Source of the DNA: Methanospirillum hungatei JF-1
Lineage (GTDB): Archaea > Halobacteriota > Methanomicrobia > Methanomicrobiales > Methanospirillaceae
Length of the DNA stretch: 64,000 nt
Direction: 5' to 3'
NCBI RefSeq assembly: GCF_000013445.1
Contig: NC_007796.1
Location: forward strand, 3,074,936-3,138,935
The translations under genes and the position numbers were made by a program. Under the pieces are notes generated by a model. That model searched no databases, had not been told where the DNA came from, and was given only the letters and a program-made list of their open reading frames with translations. Positions 8,542-18,351 of this stretch are shown here, one piece after another; the stretch's first letter is position 1, and every line of letters starts with the position of its first letter.

Positions 8542-10740
8542 GTGGCAGGGAGAACACGTCAGACTACATTAGACGGTATTGCCATCCCGTCGATGCCGCC
8601 TGTCAGAACCAGTGACGGGCATATCCTGGAATGGGACCGGGACCGTATTGTCAGACAGATTCTGAAAGAGACCAGGCTTGTCGAGATTTTTTACGGATTT
8701 GACGGGGCAGATGAGGAGACGGCACAGGAGATAGCACGGGAGGTGGAGGACCGGATCAGAAAACTTAACCTGCGCACGCTTTCAGGTCCTTTAATCCGGG
8801 AGATTATGAATATCATCCTTATCGAACGAGGAAGGATCCAGTGGAGAAATGTCTGCACCAGGGTTGGAACTCCGGTCTTTGATGCTCACCAGATAGATGT
8901 CGGCAGGGGATTTGAGGCAAAGGATAATGCAAACCTGCAGGAGAATGCTGAAACGTCTCATAAAAAAAAGGCAGACAAGATCAGCAAGGAGCAATACCTC
9001 CTCCAGCTTCCTCCCCATCTCGCAGACCGTCACCTCTGCGGGGACATTCATATCCATGATCTCGAGTACTTCGGGACACGGCCGTTCTGCCAGGACTGGG
9101 ATCTCCGGTACTTCTTCTACTATGGTCTCATGCCTGACGGGAACGGGACAAAGGCATCGGTGGCTGGACCTGCAAACCGGGCAGAGGTTGCAGTACTCCA
9201 TGCAGTAAAGGCTCTTGGAAGTGCCCAGACCAATTTTGCCGGCGGGCAGGGGTACTATAATTTCCTCACATTCCTGGCGCCGTATTTCACGGGCATGGAA
9301 TATATTGAGATGAAGCAGCTGATGCAGATGTTTGTCTACGAGATGACCCAGATGATGGTTGCCCGAGGCGGCCAGCTGGTCTTCTCATCAGTCCAGCTCT
9401 CACCGGGAGTCCCAAAGCTCTGGAAAGACAAGCCCTGTGTTTATAAAGGAAAGATCTGGAATGGAACCGATGCACCCTTGCAGACCTATGGCTCCTGTGA
9501 ACGGGAGGTCAGACTGCTCTTTAAGGCTCTTATGGAGGTCATGCTTGAAGGTGATTACTGGGGCAAGCCATTTAATTTTCCAAAACCGGAGATCAGTATA
9601 GAGCCTGACTTCATGCATGAGGACGAGGAATTCAATGCAAAAAACCCTGATCTTCCGAGTTATGAAGATCTCTACCTTATGACCTTTGAACTGGCATCAA
9701 AGTTTGGAACACCATACTATGACAACCAGCTCCCGGCATACCGGGGGGCAGGGGAAGGAATCTCCTGTTACCAGTGTTGTGCATACCAGTTCTCCACCAT
9801 GGCCGATAAGGATGCAGACTTTGATAAAAAGCTCTATTTTGAAGATGGCATGCACTTCTCCATGGGATCGTGGGGTGTTGTCTCACTCAACTGTCCCCGG
9901 GCATCCTACAAGGCACATGGTGATGAGGAACGACTCTTTGCCGAGCTCCGGTCGATGATGGACACCGCTGTTGAGGTCTTTAAGATAAAACTCCGGTGGA
10001 TGGAGCATATCAAGAAGAGTAACCGGATGCCTTTTGCCATGCAGCGACCCCGTGACCCAAAGACCGGTGAACGTGGTGCAATGGCCGTTGACTTTGACGG
10101 ACTTGTCTATACCATAGGGATTGTCGGTCTGAATGAAATGGTCCAGCACTTTACGGGCCATCAGCTCCATGAATCAGATGAGGCTTTCCGTCTCGGAGTC
10201 CTTGCAATGACCGAGATGGAACTCTACAGCCAGGAGCTGACCAGAAAGCACGGGATGACCATCGCCCTTGCACGTACCCCGGCAGAGACAACCGGTCAGC
10301 GATTTGCCGTTGCCGATCTTCTCCGCAGGGAGTTTCACGAGGAGGCAAAAAAGGTCATCAAGGGTAATCTGGAAGTTGCCTTATCCCGTCTTGGCGATAC
10401 CCGCGATCTTCCGATATACTATACTAATGGAACCCATGTCGCTCCTGGTGCAGACATCACCCTTGCACGCCGTGCCGAGATCGAACATGTCTTCTTCCCG
10501 ATTGTGGACGGTGGAAATATCTTTCATATCTGGCTTGGTGAAGCCCGGCCTGATCCCCGTGGCCTGATGGACATGGCTATGAAACTCTGTCGAAGCACCC
10601 AGATAGGATACTTTGCATTCACCCGTGACCTGACCGTATGCCTGCACCAGTTCTCGGAGTGGGACGGCAAACGGGCTCATATCCCGGTAAAAGATCCTGG
10701 AGAGACTCAAACAGGAATCCAGTCGCCAATTCACGTATAA
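8542..10740 (+). CDS. nrdD: Anaerobic (class III) ribonucleoside-triphosphate reductase, C-terminus damaged
   Basis: A 732-residue protein with an N-terminal ATP-cone domain (about residues 20-110) followed by the class III catalytic barrel, including HIHDLEYFGTRPFCQDW, GGQGYYNF and SCYQCCAYQF. The GTG start has an excellent Shine-Dalgarno (GGTGAT, five bases upstream). The enzyme reduces ribonucleotides to deoxyribonucleotides by radical chemistry. The oddity is the C-terminus. After FTRDLTVC the family normally has a four-cysteine zinc site and a glycyl-radical motif of the RVTGY type. Here the frame ends about 37 residues later with neither. Pieces resembling the lost tail lie in other frames around 10665-10743. 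The gene may be inactivated or the sequence may contain errors. No activase gene (nrdG) is visible. Confidence 0.88.
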   Translation: MAGRTRQTTLDGIAIPSMPPVRTSDGHILEWDRDRIVRQILKETRLVEIFYGFDGADEETAQEIAREVEDRIRKLNLRTLSGPLIREIMNIILIERGRIQWRNVCTRVGTPVFDAHQIDVGRGFEAKDNANLQENAETSHKKKADKISKEQYLLQLPPHLADRHLCGDIHIHDLEYFGTRPFCQDWDLRYFFYYGLMPDGNGTKASVAGPANRAEVAVLHAVKALGSAQTNFAGGQGYYNFLTFLAPYFTGMEYIEMKQLMQMFVYEMTQMMVARGGQLVFSSVQLSPGVPKLWKDKPCVYKGKIWNGTDAPLQTYGSCEREVRLLFKALMEVMLEGDYWGKPFNFPKPEISIEPDFMHEDEEFNAKNPDLPSYEDLYLMTFELASKFGTPYYDNQLPAYRGAGEGISCYQCCAYQFSTMADKDADFDKKLYFEDGMHFSMGSWGVVSLNCPRASYKAHGDEERLFAELRSMMDTAVEVFKIKLRWMEHIKKSNRMPFAMQRPRDPKTGERGAMAVDFDGLVYTIGIVGLNEMVQHFTGHQLHESDEAFRLGVLAMTEMELYSQELTRKHGMTIALARTPAETTGQRFAVADLLRREFHEEAKKVIKGNLEVALSRLGDTRDLPIYYTNGTHVAPGADITLARRAEIEHVFFPIVDGGNIFHIWLGEARPDPRGLMDMAMKLCRSTQIGYFAFTRDLTVCLHQFSEWDGKRAHIPVKDPGETQTGIQSPIHV

Positions 10741-10840
10741 ATAACTCTTTTCAATTTTTCCCCATAATCCCCCCTCATAATTTTATCAACTTGCAAAACC
10801 CGCATACAGAAATGGATGAACAAAGTGACGATACCAAACG

Positions 10841-11376
10841 CTAGGTCAGCATATGGGTCTGGTCCAGTCTGAAGATCAGTTCAAAGAATTTATCGAAGAT
10901 CTTGATACTTGACAGGCTGAAGCCAAACATCTTCCCGAGCGGGCTGATTGTAAAACTATTGATGTTCCGGTCATATACCCGGTAAGGATAGGTTTCGAGA
11001 AGAAATCGGATACAAACCCAAGCCTGAACCGGCCGGCCACCAGATAGATGAAACTGATAAAGAGTGCATGAGCACCGGCAAGTGCTGCATATCGTGCAGA
11101 ATCTAACATGGCAAGAGGGGCGACGGTTGTTGCAAGCAGGATAGCCGTGGTCGATTCAGTTCCATTGATGATCTGATGAGAACTGCTGAAGAGGGTATAT
11201 GCAAGCATGGCAACAAATCCGGCTAACTCCCCCCAACGCAAGGTTTGAAGGAAGAAGAACGGCAAATACCACTGCCCCTGCGATACGATCACTTCTGAAT
11301 CATTCACGCCGGTAAGCAGAGAGATATGCCAGCCAGGGAGTATAATGCAACAGCCGGTCAATATGAGAAGACCCAT
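10841..11376 (-). pseudogene. SulP-family anion transporter remnant, truncated and frameshifted
   Basis: The minus strand encodes a fragment of a SulP permease: AYTLFSSSHQIINGTESTTA, ILLATTVAPLA and GFVSDFFSKPILTGYMTG are recognisable membrane segments. Near 10950 the frame shifts; the continuation in another frame reads SPLGKMFGFSLSSIKIF and stops at 10841. An intact SulP protein is about 550 residues with 10-14 helices and usually a STAS domain, and only about 175 residues remain. The piece before the first conserved helix also looks rearranged. This is a decayed gene with no expected function. Confidence 0.75.
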
Positions 11377-11503
11377 CCTTCTTTCCTTCGAATTCGCTGC
11401 CAGACATGCTGTGTATATCTCCTGATGTATACCCGATCGATAGCCCCGATACTATTTGAAGAGAAGGCATCTGTTATTTTATATTTCAGAGTAAGGATCA
11501 GGT

Positions 11504-13003
11504 ATGACAGTACTATCCGTGCGTTCTTTTTTCTGTGCAGGTCTCATCCTTCTTCTGCTTTTCACCTGTGGAATCAGTGCAAAAACCATACCGCCGACTG
11601 ACACTTTGGATGGCTTTGATGAATTTATCACCCAGAAGATGGCTGATTTTGATGTGCCTGGTGTCGTGGTGGGCATTGTTGAAAATGACACTGTCGTATA
11701 CCTGAAAGGATTCGGGGTCCGTGAACTTGGAAACCCAGAAAAGGTTGATCCTGATACCCGGTTTCAGATAGCATCAGTCACGAAATATTTCACCGGTGGA
11801 GCCATCGGAACTCTGGTAGATGAAGGAAAACTGGATTGGGATACACCGGTTGCAGAGTATCTTCCCGGTTTCACCTTAAAGGATCCGTATGTCGGCAATC
11901 ATTCAAACCTTCGTGATCTCCTGGCCCACCGGACCGGACTTCGCCGCGATGGTGAACTACTCGGAAGAATCGGAATTTCCAATGATGAGATATTGTACCG
12001 GATGCGGTTCCTTGAGTCAGATGCAGGGTTCAGGGAGCGGTACATCTACTCAAATGCCGGGTATTTCATCGCCGGGGAGGTAGCAGCACAGGCATATGGA
12101 AAGAGCTGGGAGAACCTTACCGATGAACGACTGATAGTGCCACTCGGGATGACCCGTTCAGGGGCCAGACATGAAACCCTGTACCTTGATGATAATCATA
12201 TTACCGGCCATGCCAGTACTCCTGATGGAACATTGGATATAATTCCCTTCGAAGAGGCGTCGCTTCCCGCTGCCGGCCAGATTGTTTCTACCGGCCGTGA
12301 TATGACTCAGTGGATCAGGTTGATGCTGAATAATGGCACGATTGAGGGAACGATGGTACTCAGTCCGAAAACGGTAGAGGATATTCATGCAGCAAGCTTC
12401 GTCGCCGGTCCTTCAGGTCCCCTTCATGATCCAAACGGGGCAGTGGGTCTTGGCTGTGACTCCTATTACTTCCTTGATGAACGGGTCATTGAGAAGAACG
12501 GAGCACTTGATGGTGTCCGCTCAATTGTTGTTCTCATTCCGGGGAAGAAGAGCGGGATTGTGGTTATCGCAAACAAGCAGCTGACGGCATTTCCTGAAGC
12601 AGTCAGGGATGAGTTTCTTGAACGGTATATCGGCAGGAGTGGAATAGACCTCCAAGCTCTTGAACTACAGAATCAAAAGGGGTGGAACTCTTTAATTAAA
12701 AATCCTGATAGACCTGAAAACCCGGGTCCTGCGACTATCAGCCCTGGTGCAATCGAAGGGGTGTATGCGAGTCCCCTGTATGGTTCCATTCAGATTGACC
12801 TGGGCCCAGATGCGGAACATATGATAATCGGGCTCGGGCAAAACCGATACCAGGGGAACCTGGTCCACTGGACAGATAACACCTGGTATCTCTCATTCCC
12901 GAACCCGGATGATCTGGTCGGATATCTGACGTTCATTGCAGATGAATCAGGAACAGTGACAGGTATTGAATCCAATGAGTTCGGACCGTTCACTCGTGCC
13001 TGA
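11504..13003 (+). CDS. Secreted serine hydrolase, beta-lactamase/class C PBP family
   Basis: A 499-residue exported protein. The signal peptide is SVRSFFCAGLILLLLFTCGISA. The serine hydrolase core has the nucleophile motif SVTK in QIASVTKYFTGG, the YxN motif as YSNAGY, and the family signature LLAHRTGL. The C-terminal 150 residues form a beta-rich extension often seen in this family. These enzymes act as peptidases, esterases or D-aminopeptidases. Since pseudomurein or murein is not expected in this group, the substrate cannot be named. It stands alone, with a decayed transporter upstream and a methyltransferase downstream. Confidence 0.85.
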   Translation: MTVLSVRSFFCAGLILLLLFTCGISAKTIPPTDTLDGFDEFITQKMADFDVPGVVVGIVENDTVVYLKGFGVRELGNPEKVDPDTRFQIASVTKYFTGGAIGTLVDEGKLDWDTPVAEYLPGFTLKDPYVGNHSNLRDLLAHRTGLRRDGELLGRIGISNDEILYRMRFLESDAGFRERYIYSNAGYFIAGEVAAQAYGKSWENLTDERLIVPLGMTRSGARHETLYLDDNHITGHASTPDGTLDIIPFEEASLPAAGQIVSTGRDMTQWIRLMLNNGTIEGTMVLSPKTVEDIHAASFVAGPSGPLHDPNGAVGLGCDSYYFLDERVIEKNGALDGVRSIVVLIPGKKSGIVVIANKQLTAFPEAVRDEFLERYIGRSGIDLQALELQNQKGWNSLIKNPDRPENPGPATISPGAIEGVYASPLYGSIQIDLGPDAEHMIIGLGQNRYQGNLVHWTDNTWYLSFPNPDDLVGYLTFIADESGTVTGIESNEFGPFTRA

Positions 13004-13099
13004 ATCAGGAATTCAAATATTCCTTTTTCAGGTTCCGGATGAACAGCCCGATGACTTTTAGATGAATTTATTGCTATCCGATAATGTATAATTCAGATA

Positions 13100-13729
13100 A
13101 TGGGCATTCTCATTATCATAGGCATTCTTATTCTGGTGATCATTATCCTTTTCGTTGGATGGCGGTATGCTTCACAGCGACGATCACTTCCCTGTCCGGT
13201 ATGGATGAAATGGATGCTGGATCCGCCGTTTGCGTGGATGAGCGGCCGGACAAGAAAGACGATTGAATACCTTGATGTCAACCCGGGTATGCAGGTTCTT
13301 GATGCAGGGTGCGGTCCTGGGAGAGTATCAATTCCGGTTGCGAAGATCGTCGGACAGACAGGGAATGTTACCGCAATGGATATTCAGGAAGGGATGCTTG
13401 CAGAGGTAAGAAAGCGGGCAGAAAAAGAGGGTCTTTCGAATATCAGATATCTGCAGGGTGGTATCGGAGAAGGAAAACTCGGAAAGGAGCAGTACGACCG
13501 GATCGTGATGATTACCGTTCTTGGTGAGATTCCGGATCATGAAAGAGCGATGCAGGAGATCTATGGAGCATTGAAACCCGGTGGAATGCTGCTCATCGAA
13601 GAGACGATCCGGGATCCACATTTCCAGAGAGTGCAGACAGTAAGAGACCTCGCCGGTGGGATCGGGTTTGTTGAGAAGGGATGGCACGGGAGCAGGTTTA
13701 ATTATTGTATTCTGCTTGGGAAAGAGTAA
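13100..13729 (+). CDS. Membrane-anchored class I SAM-dependent methyltransferase
   Basis: A 209-residue protein that begins with one transmembrane helix (MGILIIIGILILVIIILFVG). The soluble methyltransferase domain carries the SAM-binding glycine motif VLDAGCGPGRVSIP near residue 74 and the acidic ribose-binding end of strand 2 in TAMDIQEGML. PGGMLLIEETIRDP matches a later motif of the family. It probably methylates a lipid or other membrane-associated small molecule at the inner face of the membrane. The substrate is not shown by the sequence or by its neighbours. Confidence 0.82.
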   Translation: MGILIIIGILILVIIILFVGWRYASQRRSLPCPVWMKWMLDPPFAWMSGRTRKTIEYLDVNPGMQVLDAGCGPGRVSIPVAKIVGQTGNVTAMDIQEGMLAEVRKRAEKEGLSNIRYLQGGIGEGKLGKEQYDRIVMITVLGEIPDHERAMQEIYGALKPGGMLLIEETIRDPHFQRVQTVRDLAGGIGFVEKGWHGSRFNYCILLGKE

Positions 13730-14118
13730 AAAATTGAAATTTCCATCTGGGATTCAGAGTATTCAATATTCATTTCCCTGTATGCGGTGATGTGGATAGT
13801 AACCGCGTAAATTTTAATTCTTATCGATTGTAGGAATATTCATTTTCCAGTATTTCTGGTTGGGGTACTTCTACATATCATTTCCCGGACAAGAACGAAA
13901 TAATGGTGTGTCGAAATTAAATCGCACACATCGATCCTGAGTGGACCTGTGCCTGTTTGGGACTGGTTCAAAAGAATCTTGCAAAAAATCTTGTTGATCG
14001 ATACGTTGATTGTTGGAAATAGGATTTGTACTGTTCACGGAGAGATCCCCGTGATCTTGACAACATTTGATTCATATTCTCTGCTGACTTATAGTATACG
14101 AAACCGGGTGAATACAAT
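13730..14118. other. Intergenic stretch without a supported gene
   Basis: This 389-bp AT-rich gap separates the methyltransferase from the broken AAA-ATPase gene. The only structure noticed is a short hairpin (CACGG...CCGTG) near 14036-14053. A 65-codon open frame from 13949 has no coding character and was not accepted. Confidence 0.5.
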
Positions 14119-15869
14119 ATGGATCGGCGTATCCCCTACGGGATAATAAATTATGCAGAGATCATAGAGAAGAAGGGATACTTTGTCGATAAAACCCATT
14201 TTATCAATAAACTTGAGAACATTCAGAATCCTGTATTTCTCCGCCCCAGAAGGTTTGGAAAATCTCTCTTCTGTTCAATGCTACAGCACTACTATGACCT
14301 TCGGAATAAGGAAAATTTTGAGGAACTCTTTGGCCATACATGGATAGGACAGCACCCTACCGGAGATCAGAATAAATATATCGTTCTTCTCTTTGACTTT
14401 TCTGAAGTACAGGTTGAAGATGGTCTTACGGGAACAGAACGTAATTTTACTGAGTATTGTAACAACCTTCTCAACAACATGCGACTCTTATACCCTGAAT
14501 ATCTCGGAGGTTTTCCCCCATTACATGTTCACACCCCGGTTGCAACGAATCTTAACAATTGGCTCACGTATCTCTGGATGTCAGGTGCCCCCCCTGTATA
14601 CATCATCATTGACGAATATGATAACTTTGTCAACCAACTTATCACAACTTATCAGGATCGCCTGTATCAGGAAATAACGACCGGAGACAGTTTTCTCAGA
14701 TCTGTGTATAAGGTTTTGAAAGCAGGAAGGCGATCCGGGTCAGTGAAAAATATTTTCATCACCGGTGTGCTTCCGATTACCATCGATGACCTCAGTTCTG
14801 CGTACAACATCTCAACATTCCTCACGCTTGATCCCACCTTTGAGTCTATGCTCGGGTTTACCCAGAGTGAAGTTGATACGCTGATGGATACACTCTACCA
14901 TGATTATAACCTTGATCCCTCAGTTCGTCTCCAGGTGGATGAAGTAGTAAAAAATATGTATAATGGGTATCATTTTGTAAGTCCCCATACTGCAGCAGTA
15001 TATAACCTACTATGCTCATGTTCTTCCTCAGGCAGTTTTGTGAACAAAAGACAATCCCGGATGATCTCTTTGATCTGAATCTGCGAACCGATCTCTCGTG
15101 GATTAGAAGACTCACTGGCGGGAGTAATGAGAATACCAAAGAACTGGTCAGCCAGCTGACTACCCGTGAAACCATCTCAATTAACCGAAAATCCCTTGTT
15201 TCACAATTTAATGTAAGTGAATTTTTTGAACCTGTTTTTTATCCGGTATCTCTGTTTTACTTAGGCATCCTGACGAGGAAGGATGAATTTGAACTCAGCT
15301 TCCCCAACCTTTCGATGAAAGAGATAGCAGTTGAGTACTTTAATGAAATATTTCGTATTGACCTCGGTCAGGAAAAATACAAAGAGATGATGCAGGGATT
15401 TGTGGAAAACCCTGATCTATTTAAACTTTTTTCAGATTACTGGCAGTTATATGTCAGCCAGCTCCCTGAATCAGTCTTTGCCCAGATGAATGAGAACTTT
15501 TACCGCACTACCTTCTACGAACTTTGCAGCAGGTATCTTTCTCCCTGGTTCACCTGGAATGTGGAACGATCGTACCCTTCAGGTAAGAGTGACCTTGAGT
15601 TTGTCGGAAAGTATCATGAAAGGTTTTCTTCTTTGCGATGGGTTATCGAGTTTAAGTATTTTTCAAACATCGAATTGGCCAGGCTAAAAACGCCGATCGA
15701 AGAATTTGAGGTACAAGAAGAGGATACCAGGCAGATAAGAGGGTACGCAGAGGGGCTGATTCAGGAGTATCCGGAGGCAAAGATACGCCTGTTTGTTATA
15801 TATTGTTTTGGGAATCAAGGATTCCGAGTGTTTGAATTAACAAGGAATAGTCCTGGGAAATTTTCGTGA
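14119..15869 (+). pseudogene. AAA-ATPase-like / PD-(D/E)XK nuclease family protein, interrupted by a frameshift
   Basis: Two open frames together make one protein of about 580 residues. The N-terminal frame has the family start RRIPYGIINYAEIIEKKGYF, the P-loop-like VFLRPRRFGKSLF and the Walker B-like VYIIIDEYDNF. The C-terminal frame resumes with FFLRQFCEQKTIPDD and ends in a PD-(D/E)XK nuclease-like domain (GKSDLEFVGKYHE, RWVIEFKYF). Near 15006 the expected YNPTM is broken: frame 1 gives YN and frame 2 gives PTM, consistent with loss of one C from a CCC run. The family is common in archaea and gut bacteria and is suspected of mobile or defence roles. Without the lesion it would be complete. 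Confidence 0.85.
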
Positions 15870-16319
15870 ACTTCTCTTTTATATGAATCGTGGACTCCTT
15901 ATATCAAAATAATAACTAGATAGATCTAACAGAAAATTTTCGACGGATTTGCGATAATGGTTCTGATATGTAGCTTTAGGAGAAGAAGGAGAATAATACG
16001 TGCCGAACCTGTGGGGATGAGAATAATCCATATTCGCGGAATTACTATGGGTGTAGAGGAAAAACCAACATAGAATCGGACTCTAATTATTGGTTTTCAA
16101 GACTTTCTCTAAACCATAAAAACAATACTCCTTATTAACTGAATTTCTTGAATTTTATCGAATATCCAACTCATTAGTTCTGTAATATTTTTCAATACAT
16201 CCGGTTAATCAATGACCATCTCATGAGTTATATCGCTTCACTGAAGTATCCACATGTAAACCCATGATAACCAACGAACCCTATGAAAAATTCTATTCTC
16301 GTGAAAAGGACAGATACCA
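15870..16319. other. Intergenic stretch before the VTC-domain gene
   Basis: A 450-bp AT-rich gap. A 38-codon frame at about 15957-16073 (MVLICSFRRRR...) and an overlapping frame with CRTCG near its start are the only open stretches, and neither has a ribosome-binding site or clear support. Just before the VTC gene there is an AAGGA Shine-Dalgarno about nine bases from its ATG. Confidence 0.4.
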
Positions 16320-17162
16320 ATGAAAAATAATATTCAATCTCATACCCCTGAACCAATATCCGGAACGGAATCATCAACTCAAGATAAGTTAAATCCCTCC
16401 CTGGATGTCATTCTCTCAAAGTTCAGGCCTATAGATATTTCTGATATCTCTCATGCAACCCTGCAGAACCGGAAAGAATCAAAATATCTGCTCACCACAC
16501 ATCAGGCTCTCGATCTTCTCAAACACCTTCCGGAAACATATCACATCTTCGAAGTGGATGGAAAACAAGTTCAGACCTACAAAACGACCTACTTTGACTC
16601 TCCGGAGTTTCAACTATACCTTGCCCATCATAACGGGCGAAAACCTCGATACAAAGTAAGAACCCGGTCCTATATAGATTCTGACCTCACGTATCTGGAG
16701 GTAAAGGAGAAGAAAAATACCGGACGTACTATCAAACACCGGCTTCAGATCGAGGAGCTGGTCACCAGGCTTGGATCAGATATCCGTGAATTTCTCTCGT
16801 CATGTTTCCCCTTTGACTATGCAGAGTATAAACCAGTGTTGATAAACGAATACAGAAGAATTACCCTCGTATCTACAATTCATCCTGAACGGATCACTCT
16901 TGATATCGATCTGACCTTTCATTCAGGTTCCATCGATATTCTGCTCCCAAACATTGTCATCGCAGAGATAAAGCGAAGTTCAGATCATATTAGGTCACCT
17001 GCCCTTGACTATCTGAATACGATAAGATTACGACCACGAGGGTTTTCGAAATACTGCATTGGAATATCACTTTTATATGGTGATTTTGTGAAACATAACA
17101 ACTTCCGGATAATTCTGCGGATACTGAATAAACTTTCCAATGGAGGACCGGTACTATGTTAA
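16320..17162 (+). CDS. VTC-domain protein (polyphosphate polymerase-like)
   Basis: A 280-residue protein with the VTC fold of the CYTH/triphosphate tunnel superfamily. Tunnel residues expected in the family are visible in order: RKESKYLLT, TTYFDSPEF, RPRYKVRTRSY (written here as KPRYKVRTRSY), YLEVKEKKNTGRTIKHR, INEYRRITL, RITLDIDLTF and IVIAEIKRS. In yeast Vtc4 such residues bind ATP and the growing polyphosphate chain. No membrane helix is present, so membrane association would come from the DUF4956 protein, whose gene overlaps this one by seven bases. This pair is commonly found next to CotH-type genes; one lies at 22542-24245. A polyphosphate role is inferred from the fold. Confidence 0.85.
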   Translation: MKNNIQSHTPEPISGTESSTQDKLNPSLDVILSKFRPIDISDISHATLQNRKESKYLLTTHQALDLLKHLPETYHIFEVDGKQVQTYKTTYFDSPEFQLYLAHHNGRKPRYKVRTRSYIDSDLTYLEVKEKKNTGRTIKHRLQIEELVTRLGSDIREFLSSCFPFDYAEYKPVLINEYRRITLVSTIHPERITLDIDLTFHSGSIDILLPNIVIAEIKRSSDHIRSPALDYLNTIRLRPRGFSKYCIGISLLYGDFVKHNNFRIILRILNKLSNGGPVLC

Positions 17163-17824
17163 CCGATCCCTATGGTTCATTCCTTGCGGGAATTCTCATA
17201 AATCTTCTTGCAGCGGTAATCATCGCACGAGGAATCTATTATCCGAGAAAAAGAGCCCAGGATTATATATTTACATTCCTAGCATTCTCGACCGTCATAT
17301 ACCTGGTGATGGGTCTTTTTACATCAGTCGAACTCACAATCGGAGTGGGATTTGGCCTCTTTGCCTTGTTTTCTGTTCTCAGGTACCGGACCGATACCGT
17401 GCCCATCCGGGAGATGACCTATCTCTTTGTCATGGTTGCTCTGCCGATCATGAACTCAATCCTGTATAATAGCGGGGATATTGTGAAATTATGCCTCTCT
17501 GACTTCGTGATCATTGCGGTGCTCTTCATTCTTGAACAGAAATGGGGATTCAGATATGAACAGAAGAAACTGATCAAGTATGAGAAGATAGACCTGATTC
17601 GTGCCGATGAACATGATCGGTTAATCGAAGATCTGATAAATCGAACCGGACTTGCAATTACGCAGGTTGAAATTGTTGAAATCGATTTCATCCGGGATTC
17701 AGCGGACATCATAATTACCTATGAAGAAGAGGCTCCGGTCATTCATAAAAAAAATCCGAATTCTGATAACAGACCGGTTGAGGAATCCCTTCCTCTTCAT
17801 CTCTCTCCCGGAACCATAGAATAA
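17156..17824 (+). CDS. DUF4956 membrane protein
   Basis: A 222-residue protein with about four N-terminal transmembrane helices (LLAAVIIARGIYYPRKRAQD precedes the second). The DUF4956 core is GFGLFALFSVLRYRTDTVPI followed by REMTYLFVMVALPIMNSI. The C-terminal 100 residues are cytoplasmic and charged. Function is unknown; the family is usually encoded beside VTC-domain proteins, and the seven-base overlap with the VTC gene shows cotranslation. A membrane partner or channel for a polyphosphate polymerase is a reasonable guess and no more. Confidence 0.85.
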   Translation: MLTDPYGSFLAGILINLLAAVIIARGIYYPRKRAQDYIFTFLAFSTVIYLVMGLFTSVELTIGVGFGLFALFSVLRYRTDTVPIREMTYLFVMVALPIMNSILYNSGDIVKLCLSDFVIIAVLFILEQKWGFRYEQKKLIKYEKIDLIRADEHDRLIEDLINRTGLAITQVEIVEIDFIRDSADIIITYEEEAPVIHKKNPNSDNRPVEESLPLHLSPGTIE

Positions 17825-17892
17825 ATTTCGGATAGGGAATGTTGAATTTGCTTTATTCCCGCGATATTACTGATAGAACATTGAATTATTCA

Positions 17893-18337
17893 TTAGCTAT
17901 TCAACTCTTTTTCATGTTGCAGGAGTATTCTCTTCTTTAATTCCAAAAACTCCTCTTCTGAAATGACCCCATCGGTTTTCAATTCATGTATTTTTATCAG
18001 TTCATCTGTAACCGAAGGGATTCTTTTACTTTCCTCATGTTCACTCCGTATCCTCATCTCATCAAGAAAACCGGATGCAATAATACCCGTTGGAAGGGCA
18101 ATAATTCCAATTCCAAGTAACATCATCACGATAGTAAACATTTTTCCGATATGAGTGACGGGGTACACATCTCCATATCCGACCGTTGTCATGGTGACGA
18201 CCGCCCACCAGAGAGCATTATCAAAATCCTCAAACTTTTCTGGTTGTGCTTCAGATTCAACGGTGTACATGACAAAGGTGGAGGAGATGAGAAAGGTGAA
18301 GAGAATAAGGATGATAGAGAAGATATAATCCTTTTTT
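17893..18337 (-). pseudogene. Voltage-gated K+ channel, C-terminal half (gene split by IS66 element)
   Basis: This part encodes helix S5 (DYIFSIILILFTFLISSTF), the pore with selectivity filter TVGYGD in TMTTVGYGDVYPV, helix S6, and a cytoplasmic tail ending in a SHOCT-like motif (TDGVISEEEFLELKKRILL). It continues the N-terminal half at 21975-22449. An IS66-family element sits exactly at 18338-21974 with an 8-bp target duplication. Removing the element and one duplication copy restores an uninterrupted 303-residue frame. An internal ATG at 18270 could in theory give a pore-only peptide. Confidence 0.9.
18330..18337 (+). repeat. 8-bp target-site duplication, left copy
   Basis: CCTTTTTT flanks the left end of the IS66-family element; the matching copy is at 21975-21982. 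Eight-base duplications are characteristic of the IS66 family. Confidence 0.85.
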
Positions 18338-18351
18338 GTAACTACTCAACT

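Noticed and set aside
15957-16073. Small arginine-rich frame MVLICSFRRRR... upstream of the VTC gene
   Set aside because: No ribosome-binding site, no coding support, and an overlapping frame looks equally protein-like.
15880-16320. Possible CRISPR or tandem repeat array in the AT-rich gap
   Set aside because: Looked for regularly spaced repeats here and in the other gaps; none found.
16283-16330. 15-codon leader-like frame (MKNSILVKRTDTNEK) overlapping the VTC start
   Set aside because: No Shine-Dalgarno of its own and no codon bias that would suggest attenuation; probably chance.
18210-18270. Pore-only K+ channel from the internal ATG at 18270
   Set aside because: It would start after S5, leaving the pore and S6 only, and has no ribosome-binding site; the channel is better described as a split gene.
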